Origin: JAVBMU01 sp031551755
GTDB lineage: Bacteria; Actinomycetota; Actinomycetes; Actinomycetales; Cellulomonadaceae
Direction of reading: 5' to 3'
DNA: 64,000 nt
NCBI GenBank assembly: GCA_031551755.1
Contig: JAVBNE010000024.1
Span: 65,839 to 129,838 of the forward strand
Under the pieces are notes generated by a model, which was not told where the DNA came from, searched no databases, and saw nothing but the letters and a program-made list of their open reading frames with translations. Position 1 is the first letter of the stretch; each line of letters begins with the position of its first letter. Positions 8,717-18,100 of the stretch are shown one piece after another. The position numbers were made by a program, and so were the translations under genes.

Positions 8717-9712
8717 CTATTGTCCAGCTTTCGCATATTTGGCCTCGGTCGCGGCCTTGGCCGGCCGCCACCACTGCTCATGCCGGCGATACCAATCGAC
8801 CGTCTGTTCCAGGCCCTCCCGGAACTCCGTGTACCGGGGTGCCCAGCCCAGCTCGCGCCGCAGCTTCGTCGAGTCGATCGCATACCGCAGGTCGTGGCCG
8901 GCGCGGTCGGTCACCAGGTCGAAGTCGCTGGCATCCTGTCCGAAGATCTCCAGCAGTGTCCGCACGACGTCCAAGTTGCTCTGCTCACCGTCGGCCCCGA
9001 TGAGGTAGGTCTCGCCGACCACACCTCTCTCGATGATGGCCCAGACGGCGTCGTTGTGGTCGGCCACATGGATCCAGTCGCGCACATTCAACCCTGCGCC
9101 GTAGAGCCGGGGCCGCACACCATCGATCAGATTAGTGATCTGGCGGGGAATGAACTTTTCGATGTGCTGATACGGACCGTAGTTATTCGAACAGTTAGAG
9201 ATCGTGGCCCGCACCCCGAAGGACCGCACCCACGCGCGGACAAGCAGGTCACTCGACGCTTTCGTCGACGAATACGGCGACGACGGGTTATACGGGGTGT
9301 ATTCGGTAAATCGCTCCGGATCATCGAGTTCGAGGTCGCCGTAAACCTCATCCGTCGAAATATGGTGCAGCCGTACATCGTGTTTACGCACGGCTTCCAG
9401 CAAGGCGAAGGTACCCATCACGTTGGTCCGCAAGAACGGGCTGGGGTCCGTCAGCGAGTTGTCGTTATGCGATTCCGCCGCGAAGTGCACGACGACATCG
9501 GCGTCCGCGACCAGCCGGTCGACGAGTTCGGCGTCCGCTATGTCCCCTACCCGAAGGTCGATCCGGTCCCGTACCGGATCGAGCGAGGCCGCATCGCCCG
9601 CATAGGTCAGTGCATCCAGCACCGTCACCCGCACATCCGGCCGTTCGGTCACCGCCGAATGCACGAAGTTGGAGCCGATGAACCCGGCCCCTCCGGTCAC
9701 CAGAACGCGCAT
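8717..9712 (-). CDS. rmlB: dTDP-glucose 4,6-dehydratase
   Basis: Second enzyme of dTDP-L-rhamnose synthesis; an NAD-dependent extended SDR that turns dTDP-glucose into dTDP-4-keto-6-deoxyglucose. The 331-aa product has TGGAGFIGSN at 6-15, HFAAESHND, the STDEVYGDL segment with the catalytic Asp-Glu, YSSTK with the Tyr/Lys pair, NNYGPYQ and RDWIHV, all typical of RmlB. The start at 9712 is set by the Rossmann motif and a GGAGGG about 6 nt upstream; the open frame continues much further upstream without similarity. It is divergent from rmlA. Confidence 0.96.
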   Translation of the reverse strand: MRVLVTGGAGFIGSNFVHSAVTERPDVRVTVLDALTYAGDAASLDPVRDRIDLRVGDIADAELVDRLVADADVVVHFAAESHNDNSLTDPSPFLRTNVMGTFALLEAVRKHDVRLHHISTDEVYGDLELDDPERFTEYTPYNPSSPYSSTKASSDLLVRAWVRSFGVRATISNCSNNYGPYQHIEKFIPRQITNLIDGVRPRLYGAGLNVRDWIHVADHNDAVWAIIERGVVGETYLIGADGEQSNLDVVRTLLEIFGQDASDFDLVTDRAGHDLRYAIDSTKLRRELGWAPRYTEFREGLEQTVDWYRRHEQWWRPAKAATEAKYAKAGQ

Positions 9713-9829
9713 CTGAGCCCTCCACAAGGTTGACGAACCGCCAAGAAGTCTAGGCGGTACCGGTCTCGTTGGGGACACCGTCGCACACTTCACCCGGGCA
9801 CCCGGCCCACCATGTGAGAACCTTCGTGC

Positions 9830-10693
9830 GTGAAAGGCATCATTCTGGCCGGCGGGTCCGGCACACGACTCCACCCGATAACCCTCGGCATCAGCAAGCA
9901 GATCGTTCCGGTGTACGACAAGCCGATGATCTACTACCCGCTCTCGACCCTTCTGTTGGCAGGCATCAACGAGGTCCTGGTCATCACCACCCCGCACGAC
10001 GCGCCTTCGTTCCATCGCCTGCTCGGAGATGGCTCCCAGTTCGGCATCTCGATCACCTACGCGGTGCAGGAGCGGCCTGCGGGGTTGGCGCAGGCATTCG
10101 TGCTCGGCGCAGACTTCATCGGTGACGACGCGGTCACCCTGGTGCTGGGCGACAACATCTTCTGGGGTCCCGGTCTCGGCGACCAGCTCCAACGGTTCGC
10201 GGACATTGACGGTGCTGCTGTCTTCGGCTACCGGGTCAGCGACCCCAGCGCCTACGGCGTCGTCGAGTTCGATGCCGACGGACGGGCGCTGAGCATCGAG
10301 GAGAAGCCCGTCCGCCCAAAGAGCAACTACGCCGTTCCGGGGCTGTATTTCTACGACAACGACGTCGTCGAGATCGCACGGAATCTGCGTCCCTCGTCAC
10401 GCGGCGAATATGAGATCACCGACGTCAACCAGCATTACCTGGCTGCGGGCCGACTCAACGTCACCATTCTGCCGCGCGGCACCGCCTGGCTGGATACCGG
10501 CACGGTCGACTCGCTCCTGGAGGCTGCCGACTTTGTCCGGACGATCGAAAACCGGCAGGGTATGAAGATCGGCGCGCCCGAAGAGGTCGCCTGGCGGCGC
10601 GGTTTCCTCACCGACGATGAGCTACGCGAACGCGCCCAGCCGCTGGTCGCCTCCGGCTACGGCACCTACCTGCTGAGCCTGCTGGACAACTGA
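9830..10693 (+). CDS. rmlA: Glucose-1-phosphate thymidylyltransferase
   Basis: First committed step of dTDP-rhamnose synthesis: dTTP + glucose-1-phosphate give dTDP-glucose + PPi. The 287-aa product begins MKGIILAGGSGTRL with the nucleotide-binding signature, followed by KQIVPVYDKPMIYYPL. It also has the LGDNIFWGPG and EEKPVRPKSNYAVPGLYFYD segments that define RmlA. Length is normal. The start is GTG at 9830. Shine-Dalgarno complementarity is weak, so initiation may depend on a short leader. It converges on rmlD, with a strong hairpin between them. Confidence 0.96.
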   Translation: MKGIILAGGSGTRLHPITLGISKQIVPVYDKPMIYYPLSTLLLAGINEVLVITTPHDAPSFHRLLGDGSQFGISITYAVQERPAGLAQAFVLGADFIGDDAVTLVLGDNIFWGPGLGDQLQRFADIDGAAVFGYRVSDPSAYGVVEFDADGRALSIEEKPVRPKSNYAVPGLYFYDNDVVEIARNLRPSSRGEYEITDVNQHYLAAGRLNVTILPRGTAWLDTGTVDSLLEAADFVRTIENRQGMKIGAPEEVAWRRGFLTDDELRERAQPLVASGYGTYLLSLLDN

Positions 10694-10712
10694 ACCTGCC
10701 GACCCGGAGCCC

Positions 10713-10750
10713 TGGGCGAGTGCCGCGGCTCGAGCCGCGACACTCGCCCA
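10713..10750. terminator. Bidirectional hairpin terminator between rmlA and rmlD
   Basis: Inverted repeat with 10 paired bases (10713-10722 with 10741-10750), one mismatch, then a 6-bp GC-rich inner stem (10724-10729 with 10734-10739) around a four-base loop. It sits between two convergent stops, 20 nt after rmlA and 35 nt after rmlD, so it can serve both strands. Confidence 0.8.
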
Positions 10751-10784
10751 AACCCTCGTGGTGGCCTAGTCCGGGCCTGGCCTT

Positions 10785-11633
10785 CTACAGCCCGAGAACC
10801 GCGGCGGCCGCAGCTGGCCAGCGTTCATCCCAACGGCCGATCGGCTCAACCCCGACAGCCCGCAGCCCGTCGTGGCCCAACACCGAGTACGCCGGGCGCG
10901 GAGCGGGGCGTTCCAGGGCCGAGGACGCCATCGGGCGAACCATGCCCGGATCGAATCCGGCCGCCGCCACAGCGGCCTGGGCGAACCCGTGCCAGGATAC
11001 CGATCCCTCAGACGTCCCGTGGTAAGCCCCACCCGGAACCTGGGCGTCGACGAGCCGCAGGATCAGGTCCGCGAGGTCGACCGTCCAGGTGGGCTGTCCG
11101 ACCTGATCGTTCACGACGTCCAGGTAGTCGCGCTGGCCGGCCGCCGTCGCGATGGTCTTGGGAAAACACCGACCGTGAGCACCGTAGAGCCAGGCGGTGC
11201 GCACGACGATGGTCTCCGGCAGCGCCGCCGCGGCCGCCCACTCCCCCGCGGCCTTCGTCCGTCCGTAAGCGCCTGCCGGGTTCATCGCGGCGTCCTCGGC
11301 ATACGGTTCCCGCGCTTGGCCGTCGAAGACGTAGTCAGTCGAGACCTGCACCAGCCGGCCCCCGTGAACCGCCGCGGCCCGTGCCAGCAGGTGAGGGCCG
11401 ACGGCGTTGACCGCGAAAGCGGCGGCCTCAGCCGCCTCGGCGCCGTCGACATCGGTGTAGGCCGCGCAGTTCACGACCACGTCCTGACCGCGCACCGCCG
11501 CCAGCACCGCACGCTCCTCCCGGATATCGACCTCCTCCTGGGTCACGCCGCGGACATCGGCGCCCACCAGTTGAAGTCGCTCCACCACATCACGGCCGAG
11601 CATCCCGCCCGCTCCGATGACCAGCCAGCGCAT
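10785..11633 (-). CDS. rmlD: dTDP-4-dehydrorhamnose reductase
   Basis: Last step of dTDP-L-rhamnose synthesis (NADPH-dependent reduction of the 4-keto group). The 282-aa SDR protein shows GAGGMLGRDV near the N-terminus, NCAAYTDVDGAE, the STDYVFDG segment and YGRTKAAGE with the catalytic Tyr and Lys, all diagnostic for RmlD. The start at 11633 has GGAGAG at a good distance; a longer frame upstream has no similarity. It is divergent from rmlC, from which it is separated by a 94-nt promoter region. Confidence 0.94.
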   Translation of the reverse strand: MRWLVIGAGGMLGRDVVERLQLVGADVRGVTQEEVDIREERAVLAAVRGQDVVVNCAAYTDVDGAEAAEAAAFAVNAVGPHLLARAAAVHGGRLVQVSTDYVFDGQAREPYAEDAAMNPAGAYGRTKAAGEWAAAAALPETIVVRTAWLYGAHGRCFPKTIATAAGQRDYLDVVNDQVGQPTWTVDLADLILRLVDAQVPGGAYHGTSEGSVSWHGFAQAAVAAAGFDPGMVRPMASSALERPAPRPAYSVLGHDGLRAVGVEPIGRWDERWPAAAAAVLGL

Positions 11634-11660
11634 ACTTCTCTCCTCAGGGTCCGAATGGAT

Positions 11661-11688
11661 CTGCCAGGCGGCCATCCCTCGCTATAGT
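11661..11688 (+). promoter_or_regulatory. Predicted promoter of rmlC
   Basis: A CTGCCA hexamer (11661-11666), a 16-bp spacer and TATAGT (11683-11688), resembling a housekeeping -35/-10 pair. It lies 39 nt before the rmlC start in the divergent rmlD-rmlC interval. Confidence 0.5.
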
Positions 11689-11727
11689 GCGTGACGACCG
11701 CCAACGCCCGACAAAGGATGACACACG

Positions 11728-12342
11728 ATGCAGCTCAGCGAACTCGCGATCCCGGGTGCCTGGCAGGTCGTTCCCAAGCAGTTCGCGGACGACCGTGGGG
11801 TCTTCCTCGAGTGGTTCAAAGACCCCGCTTTCGTCGAGGCCACCGGTCGTCGCCTCGATCTCCAGCAGGCCAACGCCTCGGCATCCGCGGCCGGTGTCGT
11901 GCGCGGCATCCATTTCGCCGATGTCCCACCTGGGCAGGCGAAATACGTGACCTGCGTGCGCGGCTCGGTCATCGATGTGATCGTCGACATCCGGGTGGGT
12001 TCACCGACGTTCGGCCAGTGGCAGGCGGTCCCGCTCGACGACGCCGACCGGCACGCCGTCTTCCTCAGTGAAGGGTTGGGCCACGGCTTCATGGCCCTGA
12101 CCCCGGATGCCACCGTCATCTACCTGTGCTCCAGTACGTATGCGCCTGGCCGCGAGCACGGCATCAACCCACTCGACCCCGACCTGGGTATCGAGTGGCC
12201 CACCCAGGATGCTTCCGGAGCCGCGCTCGAGCCGCTGTTGTCATCCAAGGACACCGAGGCGCCGGGCCTGCACGAGGCCGCCGCTCAGGGACTGCTGCCC
12301 ACCTGGGAGCAAACGCAGGAGTTCATCCGTTCGTTGGGGTGA
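11728..12342 (+). CDS. rmlC: dTDP-4-dehydrorhamnose 3,5-epimerase
   Basis: Third enzyme of the dTDP-L-rhamnose pathway, a cupin epimerase. The 204-aa product has the conserved RGIHFADVPPGQAKYV strand with the catalytic His, the DVIVDIR strand, the EGLGHGF segment with a second His, and the Tyr-containing CSSTYAPGREHGINPLD region. It therefore completes an RmlA-B-C-D set within 3.6 kb. AAAGGA precedes the ATG. The gene converges on the DUF3499 gene without an obvious strong hairpin between them. Confidence 0.95.
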   Translation: MQLSELAIPGAWQVVPKQFADDRGVFLEWFKDPAFVEATGRRLDLQQANASASAAGVVRGIHFADVPPGQAKYVTCVRGSVIDVIVDIRVGSPTFGQWQAVPLDDADRHAVFLSEGLGHGFMALTPDATVIYLCSSTYAPGREHGINPLDPDLGIEWPTQDASGAALEPLLSSKDTEAPGLHEAAAQGLLPTWEQTQEFIRSLG

Positions 12343-12416
12343 TTCCCGCGACGGAAGCTACCCATGCACCGGAGGCTGACCTGCCAGGCGCGGCCGTCCG
12401 GTTCCCGCGCGGTGGG

Positions 12417-12773
12417 CTACTCGCCGTCGGCCCTTAGAACACGAAGGTGGCCGCGGCGACCGATCTCCGTCACCGTCTCAGGCTCGGGCCGCGGCGCGGC
12501 GACTTTACCTGCCTCGCGCACCGCATCCGCGAGGGCGGTCAGATCGTCATCACTCGGACCTGCATCCTGGAACGCCGTCGCGAGCCGCACCACTTCCCAG
12601 CCCCGGGGCGCCGTGAGCCGTTGAGCATGGTCGGAACACAAGTCGTAGGAATGCGGTTCTGCCAGATGGGCCAGCGGCCCGAGGACTGCGGTGGAATCCG
12701 CATAGACGTAGGTGAGGGTCGCCACAGCAGGCTGCGCGCAGGCGGTGCGCGAACACAGGCGGACGGATCTCAC
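12417..12773 (-). CDS. DUF3499 family protein
   Basis: A 118-aa actinobacterial protein of unknown function. It has the family start RLCSRTACAQPAVATLTY, the YADSTAVLGPLAHLAEPHSYDLC segment and the AQRLTAPRGWEVVRL segment. Conserved Cys residues (CSRTAC and YDLCSDH) suggest a small zinc-ribbon-like fold. It is divergent from the zincin-like gene, with an 82-nt interval between them, and this pairing near manB and whiB2 is conserved in actinobacteria. Confidence 0.9.
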   Translation of the reverse strand: MRSVRLCSRTACAQPAVATLTYVYADSTAVLGPLAHLAEPHSYDLCSDHAQRLTAPRGWEVVRLATAFQDAGPSDDDLTALADAVREAGKVAAPRPEPETVTEIGRRGHLRVLRADGE

Positions 12774-12855
12774 GTGGTGACGATACGCCGCACCCCAACC
12801 CTTGGATAACGCACACGCCGGACCGGCGGACGGTCCTTGGTCTACAGTCGGTCAA

Positions 12856-13311
12856 ATGCGCACCGATCCCCCGCCACCCCCGGTGCTGCCGGACGGCCGT
12901 GGCCGCCGTCGGCGAGATCGGCGGGACCGGGGCCTGCGAGGCCCTCTGCTGCCACCGTTCGCACCGGCCTACCGCACCCGCCGAGATGCCTTTGACGACT
13001 TGGTCCTGGCGGCTGTCGACCAAGTCACCCGGCCGTGGCGCGCCCAGGTGGCCGGCACACAGTTCGGGGTAGAAGAAGTACCCCCCAGCGACCCGGCGCC
13101 CTGGGAGCACTCGGGGGTGCCCCTGGGCCGGTACTTCCCGGCCGTCTTGGGCCAACCCGCACGAGTGACCGTCTACCGCCGCCCGATCGAGGCCCGCGCC
13201 TTCGACGCCGAGGACCTGGCCGATCTGGTCCGGGACGTCGTGGTGGAACAGGTCGCTCATCTGCTGGCCCGCTCCCCTGAGGAGATCGATCCGCAGTACC
13301 GGGGCGGCTAG
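12856..13311 (+). CDS. Minimal zincin-like metallopeptidase family protein (degenerate active site)
   Basis: A 151-aa protein of the small 'metallopeptidase family' (PF06262 type). After an Arg-rich N-terminus it has RRDAFDDLVLAAVDQVTRPW, VAGTQFGVEEVPP, VPLGRYFPA, a RVTVYRRPIEARA strand and the terminal VVEQVAHLL helix. Family members with an intact site carry HExxH in this last helix; here the first His is Val (VEQVAH), so the zinc site is incomplete, as in many actinobacterial homologues. The ATG at 12856 is preferred; a TTG further upstream is possible. A TACAGT element ends 7 nt before this ATG, consistent with leaderless transcription. Confidence 0.82.
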   Translation: MRTDPPPPPVLPDGRGRRRRDRRDRGLRGPLLPPFAPAYRTRRDAFDDLVLAAVDQVTRPWRAQVAGTQFGVEEVPPSDPAPWEHSGVPLGRYFPAVLGQPARVTVYRRPIEARAFDAEDLADLVRDVVVEQVAHLLARSPEEIDPQYRGG

Positions 13312-13330
13312 TGGGACCGACCACCGGACC

Positions 13331-15142
13331 CTACGGCTTCTCGGCCCCGGCCAACCCTGCGGTCACGCTCGCACGGACGTGGACCGTGCGGTCACCCGCC
13401 GTCGTCGTCGCCGGGCGTAACACCGCGATCAAGCTCCCGTCGGGCGCCGGGGTATCCGCGGCGGCGTGCCCCGAAGCCGCGAGCACCGACCAGTCCACCA
13501 TCAACCGCTCGTCGACGGGACCGTCAGCAGTGAGACCGAGGTAGGCCGGTGTCCCGGATGAGGCGACTGAGGAGGCGGCGAATGCGGCCGTGGCCCCTGC
13601 TGGCACCGACAGGTGCTTGGTGCCGATGACCGCCCCCGCCGTGTCATAGGCCCGCAGGGTGAGTTCGGCCGCCGGAACCGACCCCAGCGCCTCGTCGACG
13701 TTGCGGGGGACGGCACCGATCGTCACCGCCGCGCCTGCACCCTCCGGCAGGGCGATCCCACCGAGGTCGACACCGGCGTCCTCGGCGAGCGAACGGCTCG
13801 CGATCCACGCCCGGTCATATTGATGCTCGGCATGCAACAGCTGCGGGTCTGCCGGACCCTGCCGATCCTGGTATGCCGCAGCAACCAGCGAGACATCACC
13901 GGTGACGGCGATGGCGTAAGAACCGGACGGCAATCCGCCGAGCGAGATCTCGGAAACCACACCGGCTTCCAGGTCGATCGCCTCGGCCCCCCGCAAAGGA
14001 ACCATGCCGTCCTTCCCATAGGCCACGACGCGCGCCATCCCGGCCTCTTGCGCCAATACCCGCAACCGGGGCGCCCGGGGATCGTCGACCTCCTCACCGA
14101 GGCTGAGCACCGAAGAGATCACCTGCCCCTTACTCGGCGGGGCGCCGGGCACCACGAAGTCAACCCCCTGAGGGACCAATCCGTCGAGTGAGTTCTGTTG
14201 CAGATACGTCGTCACCAGCCCACCGGCGGCGGTGACCCGCACCACCACTCGACTGAGTTGCGGCGCGACGGCCTCGACCAGGGTGACCACCTCCGCGCCC
14301 GGCCGAATGAGGCGCTGGGCGCCGCCGGTCACCGCGACGGGCCCCGTCGGCCCCCAGACGTCGATGGTGACCGTCGCAGGCGTCCGGCCGGGGTTCTGAA
14401 TCACCAGCTGAGTACTCGACCCTACGGTCGTCGTCCCACCGACCAGCCAGTGTTCGACGCCCGGACGTGCGCAGGTGGCCGCAGCGAGCCCACGCAGGTC
14501 GCCCTCGGTCGTAACCGAGGACACACTCGCCCAGACCGGATCAGGATCGGCGCCATCGGCCGCGGTGGCCACGATGAGGCTGCCCTCGGTCGCCCGACCA
14601 GCGGTCGTGGCCAGCGGGTTCCCCGCGAAGCTCCGCGCCCCACGTCCGTCCAGGCCAGTGATCTTCGCGGAGGTGGAGGACAACGTGCCGGCCCGCAGCG
14701 TGGTGGTGGTGCCCACCGGCGACGGCCCGAACTCCGCATCGCCCACGGTCTCGGCGTCGGTGAGCCGCGCCGGTCCAGGACACACCCAGGACTGCGATGG
14801 CGCAGCCACCCGCACCGACGTGGCCCCCGGCGGTATTGTGTCGGCCGCCGGCGCCGCGGCTCCCGACCAGACGGCGAGGGCGGCGATGCCGCCCACACCA
14901 ATTAGGGCTGCCCCGGTCCACGCCACGCGCCGCCAGGCAAGGCGCCGAACCCGCCGAGTGCGCACGGGCCTCGCGTCGAGTGTCGTCGAGTCAGCCTTCA
15001 CCCCAGACTTCTTAGGCGTATCCGTCTCCTGCGGTTCCGTCTCCGGCTTCCGCGACGCGAGACCTCCGACCGCCGCGCCGGACCCAGCCCCGGGCGATCG
15101 TCTGTCGGCCCTGCCAACAGGGGAAGGCTTGCGCTTAGTCAT
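13331..15142 (-). CDS. DUF5719 family secreted or membrane-anchored protein
   Basis: The 603-aa product has a basic, Pro/Ser-rich cytoplasmic tail (about 75 residues). One membrane helix follows (about 80-100), then a long extracytoplasmic part rich in Ala, Gly, Val and Thr that looks like repeated beta-sandwich strands. This fits DUF5719, whose function is unknown. The start at 15142 overlaps the stop of the giant glycosyltransferase by 4 nt (ATGA), so the two are co-translated and probably work together outside the membrane. The gene ends 20 nt from the convergent zincin-like gene. Confidence 0.82.
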   Translation of the reverse strand: MTKRKPSPVGRADRRSPGAGSGAAVGGLASRKPETEPQETDTPKKSGVKADSTTLDARPVRTRRVRRLAWRRVAWTGAALIGVGGIAALAVWSGAAAPAADTIPPGATSVRVAAPSQSWVCPGPARLTDAETVGDAEFGPSPVGTTTTLRAGTLSSTSAKITGLDGRGARSFAGNPLATTAGRATEGSLIVATAADGADPDPVWASVSSVTTEGDLRGLAAATCARPGVEHWLVGGTTTVGSSTQLVIQNPGRTPATVTIDVWGPTGPVAVTGGAQRLIRPGAEVVTLVEAVAPQLSRVVVRVTAAGGLVTTYLQQNSLDGLVPQGVDFVVPGAPPSKGQVISSVLSLGEEVDDPRAPRLRVLAQEAGMARVVAYGKDGMVPLRGAEAIDLEAGVVSEISLGGLPSGSYAIAVTGDVSLVAAAYQDRQGPADPQLLHAEHQYDRAWIASRSLAEDAGVDLGGIALPEGAGAAVTIGAVPRNVDEALGSVPAAELTLRAYDTAGAVIGTKHLSVPAGATAAFAASSVASSGTPAYLGLTADGPVDERLMVDWSVLAASGHAAADTPAPDGSLIAVLRPATTTAGDRTVHVRASVTAGLAGAEKP

Positions 15143-18100
15143 CGCGGCCTCCCTCCCTGGCGACGGCGGCGCACCGGCACGGCGAGCAGGATGTACACGA
15201 TCCCGACCAGAGCCCCGACCACGAGCCAAGGAGCCCGGTAACCCGGTGCGTGGACGACCACCAGTGAGCCACCTCGCGCGTCGAGGTCGAAGACCTGCCG
15301 GCCCTCGGCATCGGACTCAGCGTGCAGCGGGCGACCGTTGAGCGTCGCCGACCAACCGCTGGAACGATTGGCGGCCAACACCAGGCTGCGGTCGGCGGCG
15401 CCCGGGTCGATCCGCGCATGCACGCTGCGGCCGGTCGACAGCACCGCCACATCCGCTTGTTCCGGTTCCTCGATCCACGCCCAACTCGCCGGCGTCTCAC
15501 CGGACGGCGCGACCCGCCAGATGATGCCCTCATCGCCCTGCGTCACACGTTCGAGCCCGGCGATGGTGTCCAACCGAGCGATGAGTTCGGCCCGAGCGGG
15601 TCGGGCATCATCGGCGGGGACCAGCACCGCACCGAAGCCGAGTGCGGCCAGCTCGTCCACGACACCGCTCTGGGTCCCGGTCGCGAGTTGGGCGACCAGT
15701 TCTGGGAGCCGGTTCTGAGTCACCGCTGGGTCACCGATCGCCGCGTACGAGACGGCCACGGAGGAGTCCACCAACTGTGGGCCGTCGGATCGTAGGGCCG
15801 CATAGTCGACCGCGCCGCTCGACGTCGACTCGAGGCTCAGCACTCTGGCCGCACGCGGAGGACCCTGCAGCTGCTGACCGACGGCCGGCACGACCCGACC
15901 CTCAGCGACCTCCACCGAACCCACCTCAGCTCCGTCACGATCCAGCACACCGACAGTCCACGACACCAGTGCCGCTGTCGGCAGCGCCGTGACCACCACC
16001 GCGACCACGACTACCAGCGAGCGCTGCCATCTCGCCGGTGCAGCAGGCTGTGACGGCAGCCCCCGGACAGCGACAGCGACCAACGCCAGAGCGGCCAGTG
16101 ACAGTCCCGCGCCCGGCCATCCCGTCACGGCCCGATCCTGCTCATCCCGGGCGACCGTGGTCAGCGTCGCGGCCATCGCGGCGGCGACCCCCATTGCCGC
16201 GACGAACCAGCCCACCGCCGCCATCCGGGGCGTGCGGATGATCGCCACCAGCGCAAGCGCCACCACCAAACCGCCCACCACATAGGGGGCGGCCTGCGCG
16301 AGCAGGCCCCCGACCCCACCACCACCGACCCCGAACCAAGGCGCTGGTTCCGCCGGTTGCCCCAGCAGAAGCTGCCAGCCGGATCCCGGATCGCTTACCA
16401 CCGGCACGCCCGGCGTCGCAAGCAGCATGGCGCGGCCTCCGTCGCCCCAGGTGTGCAACACATGCCACCAGAACGGCGCCATCGCGATCGCGGCGGGCCA
16501 GGGGATCAAAGCGAGGTAACGCCGGTGGTGGCGCGCGCACAACGCAATCACCAGCAATGCCGCGGTGACGACCGGGAACAGTACCGGCGCCCCGGCGGCC
16601 GCCAGAGTGAGCGCGATTCCGCCCCCGGCAGCCGCACCCAGCGAGCCGTTGGTCGACTGCCGCAACTCCACCGCCTCGTCCGCCACCGGCGGCAACACCT
16701 GGTCCACCCGCTGCAAACCGAGCGCGCGCACCACGGCCAACGCAACCCACGGCAACATGGCGTGCGCCACGATTCCACCGAGCCGCCCCGTCCCGACCGC
16801 ACCGACGAAGACGGGCAGACCGATCCAGACGAGCACGACCCATGACCGTTGCAGAACCGATCTGGTCAACGCACCAGAGGCGTACCACGCGCCCAGACCG
16901 GCGGCCAGCAACGACCCGACCACCATCGCGTTGACCGCTGCTTGAGCCGCACCGCCGGTCAGCACCGTAGCCACGAGCAACACCCCGGCTAGCGGATCCC
17001 CAGGGACCGGCGCACCGAGCCCCGTGGCCACCCATCCGGTCGTCGCCGCCCGCCAGATGTCCCCCAGGTCGGTGCTCGCCGGTAGGAGCGCACCGCCTAC
17101 CGGCCGCCCACCGGCCGCCAGCGGCCCCAACAGCGGACCGAAAATGGCTGCAGAGAGCCCCACTAGAACCACGAACACAGCGGCCAACGTAAATCGACGA
17201 CGCAGCGCGACCAGCCGCAACTCCGACCGCTCGATATCCGTGCGGGCCTGTTCGGTGCGCCGGACCTCCGCGCGCGCGAGCTCGCGGTCACGACGCTCCG
17301 CGACGACCTGCCGCCACGTACCCGCGAGGGGCTTGAGGGTCGATCGAGGCCGAACACGCGTGCTCTTGGCCCGCCTCCGAGCCGCGGCCAGGGCACCCAC
17401 CCGAGAGACCACCCACAGCGGGGCCACGAGTTCGTCGCGGGCGTGCGCGGGCTCCTTGAACGCCAACCGGTAGGCCGCCCGGAACGGCGCAGCGACGACC
17501 ATCGCCAGCCAGACGAACGGAACGGCCCAGGCTGGCAAACCTGCCAGGCGACCATAGACCACGCTGCGCCGCCTCCGCGCGAAGGAAGCCGCTGGGTCCC
17601 CCACACCTTCGGACTTCCCGCGCAAACCCAGCAACGACGCCTGGGCATGGCGTACCACAGCTGTCGGCACGACGATCACCCTGTGATCCGCCAGCCAGGC
17701 GCGCCGACACAGATCGAGGCTGTCCCCGAAGGGACCCAGCTCTGGATCCGTTCCACCGAGTTCCCGCCACGCATCGGAGCGCACCAGGGCACCAGCGAGA
17801 CCGACCGCCAGGACATCAACGCGCCCGTCGTGTTGACCCTGATCGATCTCGTTCTCCTCGATCCCGGTCATCCGCCGCCCGAACGGGGAGGTCGTGAACC
17901 CGACCTCCACCAACGGCCCAGCGCTGTCCTCGGCGGCGCCGTAGACCCAACGACGTTGTTTGGGACCGGCGATAGCGACGTTGCCCGAGTGTTCGACCGC
18001 ACGTAACAGCTCGGCCAGGGCGGTCGGCTCCGGTGCGGAATCGTCATGCAGCAGCCAGAGCCAGTTCCCTGGGACTACCTCCGCCAGTCCTCTTTGAACG

